DNA of 57,218 nt from NCBI RefSeq assembly GCF_002777825.1, contig NZ_MEIR01000079.1:1-57218 (forward strand), written 5' to 3'. Shown here piece after piece: positions 18,241 through 26,622 of this stretch (within the stretch, counting starts at the first letter, position 1; each line of letters opens with the position of its first letter). The notes below the pieces were generated by a model. That model was given only the letters and a program-made list of their open reading frames with translations. It made no database searches and was not told the origin of the DNA. Both the position numbers and the translations under genes were made by a program. The DNA comes from Snodgrassella alvi. GTDB taxonomy: Bacteria; Pseudomonadota; Gammaproteobacteria; Burkholderiales; Neisseriaceae.

Positions 18241-20907
18241 TTACAGGCGACCGTGGCACAATTTGTATTTCAGGCCGCTGCCACATGGACAGGGGTCGTT
18301 GCGGCGCACGATGATGCCACGCGCTTCCATGGCTTTTGGGCTGAAATCTTTCTCTTCGCCACTGGTAGCCGCAAATATTTCTGGCTGTTCTTGTTCTTCT
18401 GCTTGTTCAAACTGTACAGAAATCAACAGGGAGGCAACTGAATTGCGTATATTGCTCCACATGGTCTGAAACATTTCAAATGCTTCGCGTTTGTATTCTT
18501 GTTTCGGGTTTTTCTGGGCATAGCCGCGCAGGTGAATTCCCTGACGCAGGTAATCCATATCGGCCAGATGTTCGCGCCAGCGGCTATCAATGATTTGCAG
18601 CATGATATCGCGTTCAAATCGGCGCATGGTATCGATACCAACCAATTCGACTTTATGGGCATAATCTTTTTCGACGATATCGAGCAGACGTTTACAAATG
18701 CTTTCGTTGTCGAGGGTGTTATCATCTTTGAGCCAGTCGCTGATGGCAACATCGATGTGATAATCGGCAGCCAGTTTTTGCTCGAGGCCAGAAATATCCC
18801 ATTGCTCTTCCATGCTGTCTGGCGGGATAAAGCTGTCTACGGTATCAACGATGGCGTCGTGGCGAATTTCCTGCATCAGGCCATCGATGTCGTTGCTGGC
18901 CAGAATATCAGCGCGCTGGTGATAAATCACTTTACGCTGGTCGTTGGCTACGTCGTCGTATTCAAGTACCTGTTTGCGCATGTCGAAGTTACGGTTTTCC
19001 ACTTTGCGCTGCGCGCCTTCAATCTGGCGATTAAGCATACCGGCTTCTATGGCTACGCCGCGTTCAGGAGCCAGACGATTAAGAATGGCGGTGGCACGAT
19101 CAAGGGCAAACAGGCGCAGTAATGGGTCTTCAAACGACAGGTAAAAGCGGCTGGAACCAGCATCACCTTGCCGGCCGGCACGGCCACGCAGCTGGTTGTC
19201 GATACGGCGGCTTTCATGGCGTTCGGTACCGATAATGTGTAAACCACCGGCAGCAATCACGGCGTCATGGTCGCGTTGCCATTGCTGTTGCAGTGTATCG
19301 ATTTTGCTTGCTTTAGCTGCTTCGGTGAGGCTGTCATCGGCATTGATGGCATCTATCTGTGGCTTGATGTTGCCACCAAGTACGATGTCGGTACCACGGC
19401 CAGCCATGTTGGTGGCGACGGTAATCATGCCCGGCCGGCCGGCCTGAGCAATGATGTCGGCTTCACGCGCGTGTTCTTTGGCATTGAGAACATTGTGTTG
19501 CAGATGTTCTTTATTCAGTAAGGCGGACACCAGCTCGGAATTTTCGATGCTGGTGGTACCAACCAGTATCGGCTGGCCTTTGGCATGGCGCTCTTTGATA
19601 TCAGCGACAACAGCTTCGTATTTTTCTTCGCTGGAGCGGTAAATCTGGTCGTTCAGATCTTTGCGTACCATCGGCCGGTTTGTCGGGATAATGACGGTTT
19701 CCAAACCGTAAATATTCTGGAATTCAAATGCTTCTGTGTCGGCTGTACCGGTCATGCCTGCCAGTTTGTCGTACAGACGGAAGAAGTTCTGGAAGGTGAT
19801 GGAAGCCAGTGTCTGGTTTTCTTTGTTGATTTCTACGCCTTCTTTGGCCTCTACTGCCTGATGCAGGCCATCAGACCAGCGCCGGCCGGCCATCAGGCGG
19901 CCGGTAAATTCGTCAACTATCACTACTTCGCCATTTTGTACGACGTAATGCTGGTCGCGCTGGTACAGGGTATGGGCACGCAATGCGGCCATCAGGTGGT
20001 GCATCAGCATGATGTTGGTGGCTGAATACAGGGAATCGCCTTCCTGTAACAGCCCCATGCTGCTGAGAATCTGTTCGGCGTGTTCATGCCCATGATCGCT
20101 GAGGACAACCTGACGTGCTTTTTCGTCTACCCAATAATCGCCCTCGCCTTCTTCACTTTTCTGTGCAATGAGTTGCGGCGGAATCTGGTTCATTACCTGA
20201 TACAGGGTGACGTTATCGTCGGCCTGACCGGAAATAATCAGTGGGGTACGCGCTTCGTCAATGAGGATGGAGTCGACTTCATCGACTACAGCAAATGACA
20301 GTTCACGCTGCACTTTTTCACTCAGGTCGCGCACCATGTTGTCGCGCAGGTAATCAAAGCCGTATTCGTTGTTTGTGCCATAGGTGATATCGGCCTGATA
20401 TGCGGCTTGTTTATCCTCATGATCCATGTTGCTGACGATGATACCAACTGTCATGCCCAGAAATTCGTATAGGGGGCGCATGATGCTGGCGTCGCGTGCG
20501 GCCAGGTAATCATTTACGGTAACGACATGTACGCCTCTGCCAGCCAGTGCATTGAGATAGACGGCGGTGGTGGCTACCAGTGTTTTTCCTTCGCCGGTAC
20601 GCATTTCCGCAATTTTTCCATGATGCAGTACCATGCCTCCGATGAGCTGAACATCGAAGTGGCGCATGCCAAGGATACGCTGGCTGGCTTCACGGCATAC
20701 GGCAAAGGCTTCTACCAATAGGTTGTCGAGTTTTTCGCCATCAGCCAGACGTTGTTTGAATTCAGCAGTTTTAGCCTGTAATTCGGTATCGCTCAATGCC
20801 TGAATTTTTGGTTCGAGCGCATTGATTTTGGATACTTCTTTACGATATTGTTTCAGAAGCCGGTCGTTGCGGCTTCCGAGAATTTTTTTAGCTAAGTTTT
20901 TCAACAT
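18241..20907 (-). CDS. secA: Preprotein translocase ATPase SecA
   Basis: 888-residue motor that drives unfolded preproteins through SecYEG. Walker A MRTGEGKT at 102-109, DEAD-like motif [15 protein letters not shown] near 205-219, helicase motif VI region [17 protein letters not shown], and the C-terminal zinc finger C-P-C-G-S-G with K-L-C-H (Cys-x-Cys-x8-Cys-His), which binds SecB and lipids. Full length for the family. The 5' side faces a 370-base gap, so it has its own promoter. It lies near dciA, separated by one small gene. Confidence 0.97.
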   Translation of the reverse strand: MLKNLAKKILGSRNDRLLKQYRKEVSKINALEPKIQALSDTELQAKTAEFKQRLADGEKLDNLLVEAFAVCREASQRILGMRHFDVQLIGGMVLHHGKIAEMRTGEGKTLVATTAVYLNALAGRGVHVVTVNDYLAARDASIMRPLYEFLGMTVGIIVSNMDHEDKQAAYQADITYGTNNEYGFDYLRDNMVRDLSEKVQRELSFAVVDEVDSILIDEARTPLIISGQADDNVTLYQVMNQIPPQLIAQKSEEGEGDYWVDEKARQVVLSDHGHEHAEQILSSMGLLQEGDSLYSATNIMLMHHLMAALRAHTLYQRDQHYVVQNGEVVIVDEFTGRLMAGRRWSDGLHQAVEAKEGVEINKENQTLASITFQNFFRLYDKLAGMTGTADTEAFEFQNIYGLETVIIPTNRPMVRKDLNDQIYRSSEEKYEAVVADIKERHAKGQPILVGTTSIENSELVSALLNKEHLQHNVLNAKEHAREADIIAQAGRPGMITVATNMAGRGTDIVLGGNIKPQIDAINADDSLTEAAKASKIDTLQQQWQRDHDAVIAAGGLHIIGTERHESRRIDNQLRGRAGRQGDAGSSRFYLSFEDPLLRLFALDRATAILNRLAPERGVAIEAGMLNRQIEGAQRKVENRNFDMRKQVLEYDDVANDQRKVIYHQRADILASNDIDGLMQEIRHDAIVDTVDSFIPPDSMEEQWDISGLEQKLAADYHIDVAISDWLKDDNTLDNESICKRLLDIVEKDYAHKVELVGIDTMRRFERDIMLQIIDSRWREHLADMDYLRQGIHLRGYAQKNPKQEYKREAFEMFQTMWSNIRNSVASLLISVQFEQAEEQEQPEIFAATSGEEKDFSPKAMEARGIIVRRNDPCPCGSGLKYKLCHGRL

Positions 20908-21277
20908 AAATCAATAGTCCGGCACCAGCAGGCGCAATAAAAAGTAAGCATGAAATGGGGAATTTTAACACAAGCGTCTACACTGCTGTATGGCTGTTTA
21001 TATGCATGTGCCAATTATGGGCAATCAGAAACCGATTTGAAATTATAGGTTGCTGTTTATAGTGGTTAATATATAGGTGAAACTATTTTTTCCAAGCACT
21101 GTTTGTGGTAAAAGATGCAGCTGCTGTGGTTTATACTGCAATGTAAATATAAAAGATATCATCTGCAATGCGGATAATTATTCAAGATACAGATAATGAT
21201 GTGGTTAAAAGGTATTGAGAATGGTTAAGTTTGGCTGCAAAGGCTATATTATTGTTACGGCTTTATTTTTAATATGG
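20908..21277. other. Intergenic region upstream of secA
   Basis: About 370 AT-rich bases containing the secA promoter region. I see no gene. The family-known translational regulator secM was not recognised here. Confidence 0.5.
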
Positions 21278-21811
21278 TTAATAATCAAATCGTAAGCAAC
21301 CAAAATAAAATTCACCCTGTTTCGAAGTTTTGTCGCGGCCGATAAGAATAGTGTCTGGATAGGGGTTATCAGCAGTTACGTCTGTTGTATATTGATAATA
21401 CTGGCTTATATTACCCCAGGAAAGGATTTCTTTTAACTGAACCGGTACGGGCTTGGCATCAATAGATTTGGCAAATGTGGCCATATCTCCTTTGGCTACG
21501 GCAAAAAAGTATGAACCGCTATCGCCCAGATACCGAATAACAGAAACTGAAGCATTTGCAATCTGTAACGGTTTGGTAAGGTGGTATTCCAGATTAATGA
21601 GGCCGTCTTTGTCGAGATTTTTTACTGTAATTTTTTGTTTATTAAGCTGTGTAGTTATATCTGAATCACGTGCGTCAATAGGTGCGCTTTTGCATAATAG
21701 CGCTGCTTCAAATTGTGTTTCTACTGTGGTATTTGTTTTTGTGGCTTGCGCCCATGCAGATAAATTAAACATAAGTAATAAGCTGCATAAGAGTTTGTAC
21801 GGTATTCTCAT
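21278..21811 (-). CDS. Secreted hypothetical protein
   Basis: 177 residues with a clear Sec signal peptide (positive start, hydrophobic 8-19, cleavage after A-W-A at about 21), so periplasmic or exported. The mature part has two cysteines (L-L-C-K and F-G-C-L), which could form one disulfide. No family recognised. It lies between secA and dciA, but its function need not relate to either. Confidence 0.75.
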   Translation of the reverse strand: MRIPYKLLCSLLLMFNLSAWAQATKTNTTVETQFEAALLCKSAPIDARDSDITTQLNKQKITVKNLDKDGLINLEYHLTKPLQIANASVSVIRYLGDSGSYFFAVAKGDMATFAKSIDAKPVPVQLKEILSWGNISQYYQYTTDVTADNPYPDTILIGRDKTSKQGEFYFGCLRFDY

Positions 21812-21871
21812 ATTTCTGTTCTGAATGATAATAATTGAATTTAGTACTATTCAATTATTGGCGTAAATTTT

Positions 21872-21895
21872 TCTGGCCAGACAATTCTGGCCAGA
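21872..21895 (+). terminator. Hairpin with T-run past dciA
   Basis: Two copies of the palindrome TCTGGCCAGA separated by four bases form a perfect 10-bp stem, followed by TTTTT on the plus strand. The genes on both sides read minus, so the T-run is on the wrong strand for dciA; the stem alone may still protect or end that transcript. Confidence 0.45.
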
Positions 21896-21930
21896 TTTTT
21901 AATCTATTATTAGCATGCAGCTATATCAGC

Positions 21931-22347
21931 CTAGCTGCTTTTTTCACTTAGGCGGCGTAACGCTGCCGCCAGCTCGGGATGATGGGTTAAAGCCTGTGCC
22001 GAGCGCGCCAAGGCTCCACGTGCTACAGGGCTTAAACTGGCACGCTTAACTGCCTCGGGCTTCGATTCTAGCGGCTGTACTTTAATTTTTACGCTTTCGA
22101 TTGTGGCATCAATTTGCTGTAGTTGCGGTAATAAGGCTGGTAATACCATGCGTAAGCGTGAGGCGGCCATACTATTATGGGCAATCACCACTACACAGCC
22201 GTCGCGCACACAGGCTACATTGAAATGGGCACGCATGCTGGCCGGTAGCTCCTGTTTAAGGCAGGTGCTCAAACGTTGCCAGTGTGCTGATTGTGTCAGC
22301 AACTGATTAAGCTGGGCATTTTTCTTGCCAAAACGATTCAGATTCAT
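21931..22347 (-). CDS. dciA: DciA-like (DUF721) replicative helicase loader
   Basis: 138 residues. The DUF721 N-terminal domain is visible (about residues 10-95: W-x-x-L-x-x-x-L-K-x-E-L-P, then a strand with V-V-I-A-H-N-S and a helix S-R-L-R-M-V-L-P-A-L-L). DciA is the ancestral loader or operator of DnaB in bacteria without DnaC. As I recall, a DUF721 gene near secA is common in beta- and gammaproteobacteria, which supports the call. The C-terminal ~40 residues are Ala/Arg-rich. Confidence 0.75.
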   Translation of the reverse strand: MNLNRFGKKNAQLNQLLTQSAHWQRLSTCLKQELPASMRAHFNVACVRDGCVVVIAHNSMAASRLRMVLPALLPQLQQIDATIESVKIKVQPLESKPEAVKRASLSPVARGALARSAQALTHHPELAAALRRLSEKSS

Positions 22348-22428
22348 ACCGGTATACTAACGTAGATTATTAATAACATCAGGGTATTTACCTTTATACC
22401 CGATAACAATGGCTATGGTTTACCCTTA

Positions 22429-22518
22429 TAACCAGTTTGTGTCCGTGCAGTAAGAAAATTTCTGCGTATGGGGCGCATAATCAACGCTCACATGTCACGG
22501 TTACACTGATAGCTACTT
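22429..22518 (+). pseudogene. Fragment of a folE2 gene (active-site region)
   Basis: About 90 bases match folE2 at 26123-26213 with roughly 85 percent identity by eye. The fragment covers the [11 protein letters not shown] active-site cysteine region through R-S-H-V-T-V-T-L. The Ser-Lys-Glu part now has a stop codon (cagtaag). No flanking homology is evident on either side. It is a stray partial copy, not a gene. Confidence 0.85.
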
Positions 22519-22652
22519 GTAAATATAAATTCAATTGAAAAATCAATGGTAATTTGTGCAAGCAGCCATTAGCGCAATATCAAGACATATAGACAGTAAA
22601 TAAAAGGCAGCTTGTGGAAAACTTTGTATGAAGATGGGTGATACACAACCAT

Positions 22653-23429
22653 TTAAAAGCCGTTTTCCATGATAATCTGTCCGGGTGTTCTGTTGCGGTG
22701 CATGCTATAGCCCATATCAAGTAAAGCCTTAAAGGTGTCAGCCACCATAGCTGGATTGCCGCACAACATAAAGCGAGTCTGCGCAGGGGTAAAGGTTAGG
22801 CCCAATGCTGTTGCCAGTGTGCCATTTTGCAATAACTGTGGCAGACGTTGGTTTAGCGCCACTGTTACGCTTTCGCGGGTGACTACCGGCTGGTAGGACA
22901 GTTTGCCGGTATATTCGCCAATCAGAGGGTGGTGGATTAAGTCGTTTATGTGCTGGCTGAAAATCAGTTCGCTGGCATGAGAAACGGAATGTACCAGCCC
23001 GATATGCTGAAAACGTTCCCACACAGCCGGCTGTTGCAGCATGGACAAAAATGGCGCTATGCCGCTACCGGTACTGAGCATCACCAGCTGATCACCATCG
23101 GTAAACCTGCCGGGCAGTAAAAAGCCAAAAGCGGTTTTGTCCAGCAGGATATGGTCGCCGGCCTGTAGTTGTGCCAGTCGGGCACTCATTGACCCTTCTT
23201 CAATCAATACTACAAAAAATTCCAGCGTTTCTGCATATTCGGCAGAGACGATGGAATAGGCACGCCAGATAAATCCTGCTCCGTCACGAAAGCCCAGACG
23301 CGAAAACTGGCCGGCACTGAAACGATAGGCTTCTGGCCGGGTAATGGCAAAGGTCAGCAGTTTCGGGGTATGCTGCTTAACCCATAATACGGTTTCTTCG
23401 GTGAATTTGGCTTCTGCGGCAGCCTGCAT
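22653..23429 (-). CDS. Second ferredoxin--NADP reductase (divergent paralogue)
   Basis: 258 residues with the same layout as fpr: FAD motif R-A-Y-S-I-V-S-A at 56-63, NADP motif MLSTGSGIAPFLS at about 117-129, and FMLCGNPAM near 223. The C-terminus (I-I-M-E-N-G-F) differs from the usual E-R-A-F-V. It is the third gene of an apparent operon after the PLP enzyme and the J-domain protein (47-base gap). It probably serves a different electron acceptor or condition than fpr. Confidence 0.88.
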   Translation of the reverse strand: MQAAAEAKFTEETVLWVKQHTPKLLTFAITRPEAYRFSAGQFSRLGFRDGAGFIWRAYSIVSAEYAETLEFFVVLIEEGSMSARLAQLQAGDHILLDKTAFGFLLPGRFTDGDQLVMLSTGSGIAPFLSMLQQPAVWERFQHIGLVHSVSHASELIFSQHINDLIHHPLIGEYTGKLSYQPVVTRESVTVALNQRLPQLLQNGTLATALGLTFTPAQTRFMLCGNPAMVADTFKALLDMGYSMHRNRTPGQIIMENGF

Positions 23430-23476
23430 GCAGTTATTCCTGTGTATGCCACCGGCTGGCCGGTGGCGGTATTGGT

Positions 23477-24259
23477 TTACAGTCTGATATCGATATCCTG
23501 ATATTTTCGGCTGGCCTCGGTATTGCTGATTTCAATACCATCGCTCACAGCCCATTTACCATCGTTGATACGCTGGTATTGCAGGCTGAAATTGCCATCA
23601 CCGATTTTATGCAGGGTAAAGGTTTCGCCCGCCGGAATGTAAAAGGTACGTATAGCGGTAAATTTACCGGCGTGCAGTTCGTATAATTGGGCAAATACCG
23701 GCGATTGCAAGGATGTGGCATGTACCACAATGGTGTTATTACCGCGCTGGCGCAGAATCGGATAGCCGGAAACATAGGCAGCCTTGAGCGGGAAAAGCTG
23801 GCCATTGGGTGCTGCCAGCACGGGGGTACTGCTTTGTACCGGGGTATTATCTACTGGCGGATGCGCCAGTCGCCACCAGACGCCGCCCATGGCAATCAGG
23901 ATGGCGATACCCACTATCCATAACCAGCCATGGCCATGTTCATGCAGAACAACTATTTTGTCTTCATGATTGGGCAATAAGGCCGGCGGCGCAAACGGGG
24001 TTTGCCTGCGTGAGAGCAATGCCGGTGACAAGCGAGCCTGTAGGCTTTGTCGTGCGATCCACACATCATGATGATGGCGCTTTTCTGGATCGGAGAGCAC
24101 GGCATAGGCTTGGTTAATCTCGGCCATGCGCTGGTGCGCCTGTGGATTATGTGGATTGCGGTCAGGATGGTATTTTTGTGATAAAGCCCGATAGGCCGCA
24201 CGAATCACTTCGTCGGACGCTCCCGGAGCAACATTTAATACGTCGTAATAGTTGTGCAC
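23477..24259 (-). CDS. Membrane-anchored J-domain protein
   Basis: 260 residues. N-terminal J domain (1-66) with the DnaK-activating HPD at 31-33 inside KYHPDRN. A basic linker is followed by one predicted membrane span (about 108-128, GWLWIVGIAILIAMGGVWW) and a C-terminal domain of about 130 residues that should face the periplasm. The Gly/Phe region and zinc fingers of DnaJ are absent, so it is a specialised co-chaperone. The C-terminal domain matches no family I know. It lies 20 bases downstream of the PLP enzyme gene and 47 bases upstream of the reductase gene, so probably in one operon. Confidence 0.85.
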   Translation of the reverse strand: MHNYYDVLNVAPGASDEVIRAAYRALSQKYHPDRNPHNPQAHQRMAEINQAYAVLSDPEKRHHHDVWIARQSLQARLSPALLSRRQTPFAPPALLPNHEDKIVVLHEHGHGWLWIVGIAILIAMGGVWWRLAHPPVDNTPVQSSTPVLAAPNGQLFPLKAAYVSGYPILRQRGNNTIVVHATSLQSPVFAQLYELHAGKFTAIRTFYIPAGETFTLHKIGDGNFSLQYQRINDGKWAVSDGIEISNTEASRKYQDIDIRL

Positions 24260-24279
24260 GGATTTTTCACTTACACAGG

Positions 24280-25437
24280 TTAGATCAAGGTATTGAGTGC
24301 ATGGTTGATATCATCCCAGATATCTTCGATGTCTTCGATACCGGCAGAAATACGCAGCAGGCCTTCACGAATGCCCAGAGATTCTTTGACTTCTGTACTC
24401 ATGCCGCTGTGCGACTGACTGGCACTGTGGTTAATCAGGCTTTCTACGCCCCCGAGGCTGGCAGCCATGCGAATCAGGCGCAGGTTTTTAATCACGCTGT
24501 TGGCTGCTTCGCGGCTGTTGTGGCGCAGATAAATTGATACCACGCCACCAAAGCCATGCTGCATTTGTTTGCAGGCTATATCGTGGTGTTCGTGCTCAGG
24601 CAGGCCGGGGTAAAACACTTTTTCTACTGCCGGATGCTGCTGCAAACGTTTGGCCAGTTCGGCTGCATTGGCCAGATGCCTGTCCATGCGCACAACTAGT
24701 GTTTTGATACCGCGTAATACCAGTGCACAGTCCATCGGGCCGGCCACGCCCCCGGTATTGGTGCTCATGGCACGCAGTAATCTGGCCTGTGCCGGGTCTT
24801 TAACCACAACAATGCCCATTAGCACATCGGAATGGCCGCACAGGTATTTGGTAGCGGAATGAAATACGATATCCACGCCCAGATTCAGCGGTTGTTGTAC
24901 ATAGGGGGTGGCAAAAGTATTGTCGATGCCAACAATGGCACCGGCCGCTTTGGCTTTGGCAGCCAGTTCAGCTATGTCTATCAGACGCAGCAACGGATTG
25001 CTCGGGGTTTCCAGCCACACCATTTTCACTTTGGTCTGTGCCAGTATGCGGTCGAGGTTGGCCGGGTTGGTGAGGTCGGCAAAAATGACGTTAACGCCCC
25101 ACTGTGCATATACTTCAGTCAGTAGATCGTAGGCACCACCATAAATATCGGCAACCGCAACAATGGTATCGCCCGGGCGCAGAAAAGTACGCCATACGGC
25201 ATCAATTCCGGCCATGCCGCTACCATAGGCAAAGCCAGCACAGCCATTTTCCAATTCGGCTACTGTATCTTCCAGCACCTGCCGTGTGGGATTAGAGATA
25301 CGTGCATAACGAAACGGAATATTTTCACCAATTTCATGCATGGCAAACATGCTATTCTGATAAATCGGTGGCATCAGGGCACGGTTATGCTCTTCCGGCT
25401 GGTAACTGGAATGAATGGTCTGTGTGGCAAATTTCAT
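24280..25437 (-). CDS. Trans-sulfuration PLP enzyme (cystathionine lyase/synthase family)
   Basis: 385 residues of the Cys/Met-metabolism PLP family. The PLP lysine is K197 in FHSATKYLCGHSD; the phosphate-contacting Y-G-S-G-M and the R-Y-x-R-I-S-N-P-T-R motif near the start are present. Members are cystathionine gamma-synthase, gamma/beta-lyases or O-acylhomoserine sulfhydrylases; sequence alone does not tell which. It is the first gene of an operon with the J-domain protein and a ferredoxin-NADP reductase and is transcribed divergently from folE2. Confidence 0.88.
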   Translation of the reverse strand: MKFATQTIHSSYQPEEHNRALMPPIYQNSMFAMHEIGENIPFRYARISNPTRQVLEDTVAELENGCAGFAYGSGMAGIDAVWRTFLRPGDTIVAVADIYGGAYDLLTEVYAQWGVNVIFADLTNPANLDRILAQTKVKMVWLETPSNPLLRLIDIAELAAKAKAAGAIVGIDNTFATPYVQQPLNLGVDIVFHSATKYLCGHSDVLMGIVVVKDPAQARLLRAMSTNTGGVAGPMDCALVLRGIKTLVVRMDRHLANAAELAKRLQQHPAVEKVFYPGLPEHEHHDIACKQMQHGFGGVVSIYLRHNSREAANSVIKNLRLIRMAASLGGVESLINHSASQSHSGMSTEVKESLGIREGLLRISAGIEDIEDIWDDINHALNTLI

Positions 25438-25578
25438 ATTTTCTCCGATATGTTACTGGTTATACTGTTCAGGCAGCTCTTTATACCGTCGAGGGCATTT
25501 GCATTGAGGATGTCTAGTTTAGCACGCACACCGCTTATCAGGCAGTATGCTGTTTCTTCGTTACTAATCCCGACTGAT

Positions 25579-25607
25579 TTGCTCGGAATTAAGCCATAAA
25601 GTATAAT
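25579..25607 (+). promoter_or_regulatory. Sigma-70 promoter of folE2
   Basis: -35 TTGCTC and a perfect -10 TATAAT with a 17-base spacer, about 88 bases before the folE2 start. The -10 lies inside an inverted repeat (CATAAA...TTTATG), which could be an operator overlap. Confidence 0.65.
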
Positions 25608-25694
25608 TTTATGTCTTATATGCCGCCGGTTTGTGTGGTTTTATTATGCCGGTCTGGCTGGATTCAGATTTGTTTCGCGAGGAAAACCATCAGA

Positions 25695-26468
25695 ATGGAC
25701 ATTATTGCTGATGTGCAAAGCAGTGTTGATAAACGCAATATGCCAATCAATCAGGTTGGTGTGAAGGGCTTGCGGCTGCCGCTGAGTATTATCTGCGCTG
25801 CCGGTGAACAGCATACTGTAGCTGATTTAACCATGACTGTATCGCTGCCAGCCGAGCAGAAAGGCACGCATATGTCGCGTTTTATTGAGTTAATGCAAGC
25901 ACAGCATGGCAGCATTGATTTTGTAGCACTCCAACAGCTAACTGCTGATATGTTACAGAAACTTCAGGCAACAGCGGGTAAAATCAGTATACGCTTTCCT
26001 TTTTTCCGGCGCAAACAGGCACCGGTAACTGCTATTTCCAGCCTGCTGGATTATGAGGTGATGCTCAGTGGTGAAATTAATGACGGTGTTTATCAGCATA
26101 GCTTGCAGGTAATCATTCCGGTAACCAGCCTGTGTCCGTGCAGCAAGGAAATTTCGGCATATGGGGCGCACAATCAGCGTTCACATGTCACGGTTACGCT
26201 GATATCTACCGAGGCAATAGCGGTTGAAGAAGTTATTGATCTGGTGGAGCAGCAAGGTTCGTGCCAGCTATACGGGTTGCTGAAGCGGCCGGATGAAAAA
26301 TTTGTTACTGAATATGCTTATGATAATCCGAAATTTGTTGAAGACATGGTACGAGATGTAGCCACGGCGCTGAAAGCCGATGCTCGCATTCAGTCTTTTA
26401 CAGTGGAAAGTGAAAATTTTGAATCAATTCATAATCATTCTGCTTATGCGCTGATACAATACCCGTAA
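25695..26468 (+). CDS. folE2: GTP cyclohydrolase FolE2 (type IB)
   Basis: 257 residues. Converts GTP to dihydroneopterin triphosphate, the first step of folate synthesis; unlike FolE it works without zinc. The active-site cysteine segment SLCPCSKEIS is near residue 145, followed by [10 protein letters not shown]. The end (S-E-N-F-E-S-I-H-N-H-S-A-Y-A) is typical of the family. ATG 25695 gives the N-terminus M-D-I-I-A-D-V-Q-S-S and has GAGGAAAA at good spacing; a longer frame upstream starts in the promoter region and is rejected. A fragment copy of this gene lies at 22429-22518. Confidence 0.95.
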   Translation: MDIIADVQSSVDKRNMPINQVGVKGLRLPLSIICAAGEQHTVADLTMTVSLPAEQKGTHMSRFIELMQAQHGSIDFVALQQLTADMLQKLQATAGKISIRFPFFRRKQAPVTAISSLLDYEVMLSGEINDGVYQHSLQVIIPVTSLCPCSKEISAYGAHNQRSHVTVTLISTEAIAVEEVIDLVEQQGSCQLYGLLKRPDEKFVTEYAYDNPKFVEDMVRDVATALKADARIQSFTVESENFESIHNHSAYALIQYP

Positions 26469-26539
26469 ACTGACATATTCAGATTTAAGTTTTATCAGTA
26501 TTTATATGGATAAAGTCAAGAAAGATTAAGGGGAGATGA

Positions 26540-26617
26540 ATGGCTACCCTGCACGATTTTGCTGGTAGTCATTCTCTTTGTTCGTTGTTCAGGTTGAAAT
26601 TACACTGCTTACTGTGA
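26540..26617 (+). CDS. Possible 25-codon leader ORF before dsbD
   Basis: ATG-GCT-ACC start with AGGGGAG just upstream, 25 codons, stop TGA five bases before the dsbD ATG. The dsbD start itself has no good ribosome-binding site, so translational coupling is conceivable. No conserved motif is seen and it may be chance. Confidence 0.25.
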   Translation: MATLHDFAGSHSLCSLFRLKLHCLL

Positions 26618-26622
26618 CATTT

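Noticed and set aside
18499-19122. 207-codon open frame antisense to secA
   Set aside because: Mirror of the strongly conserved SecA frame; no start signal and no recognisable protein.
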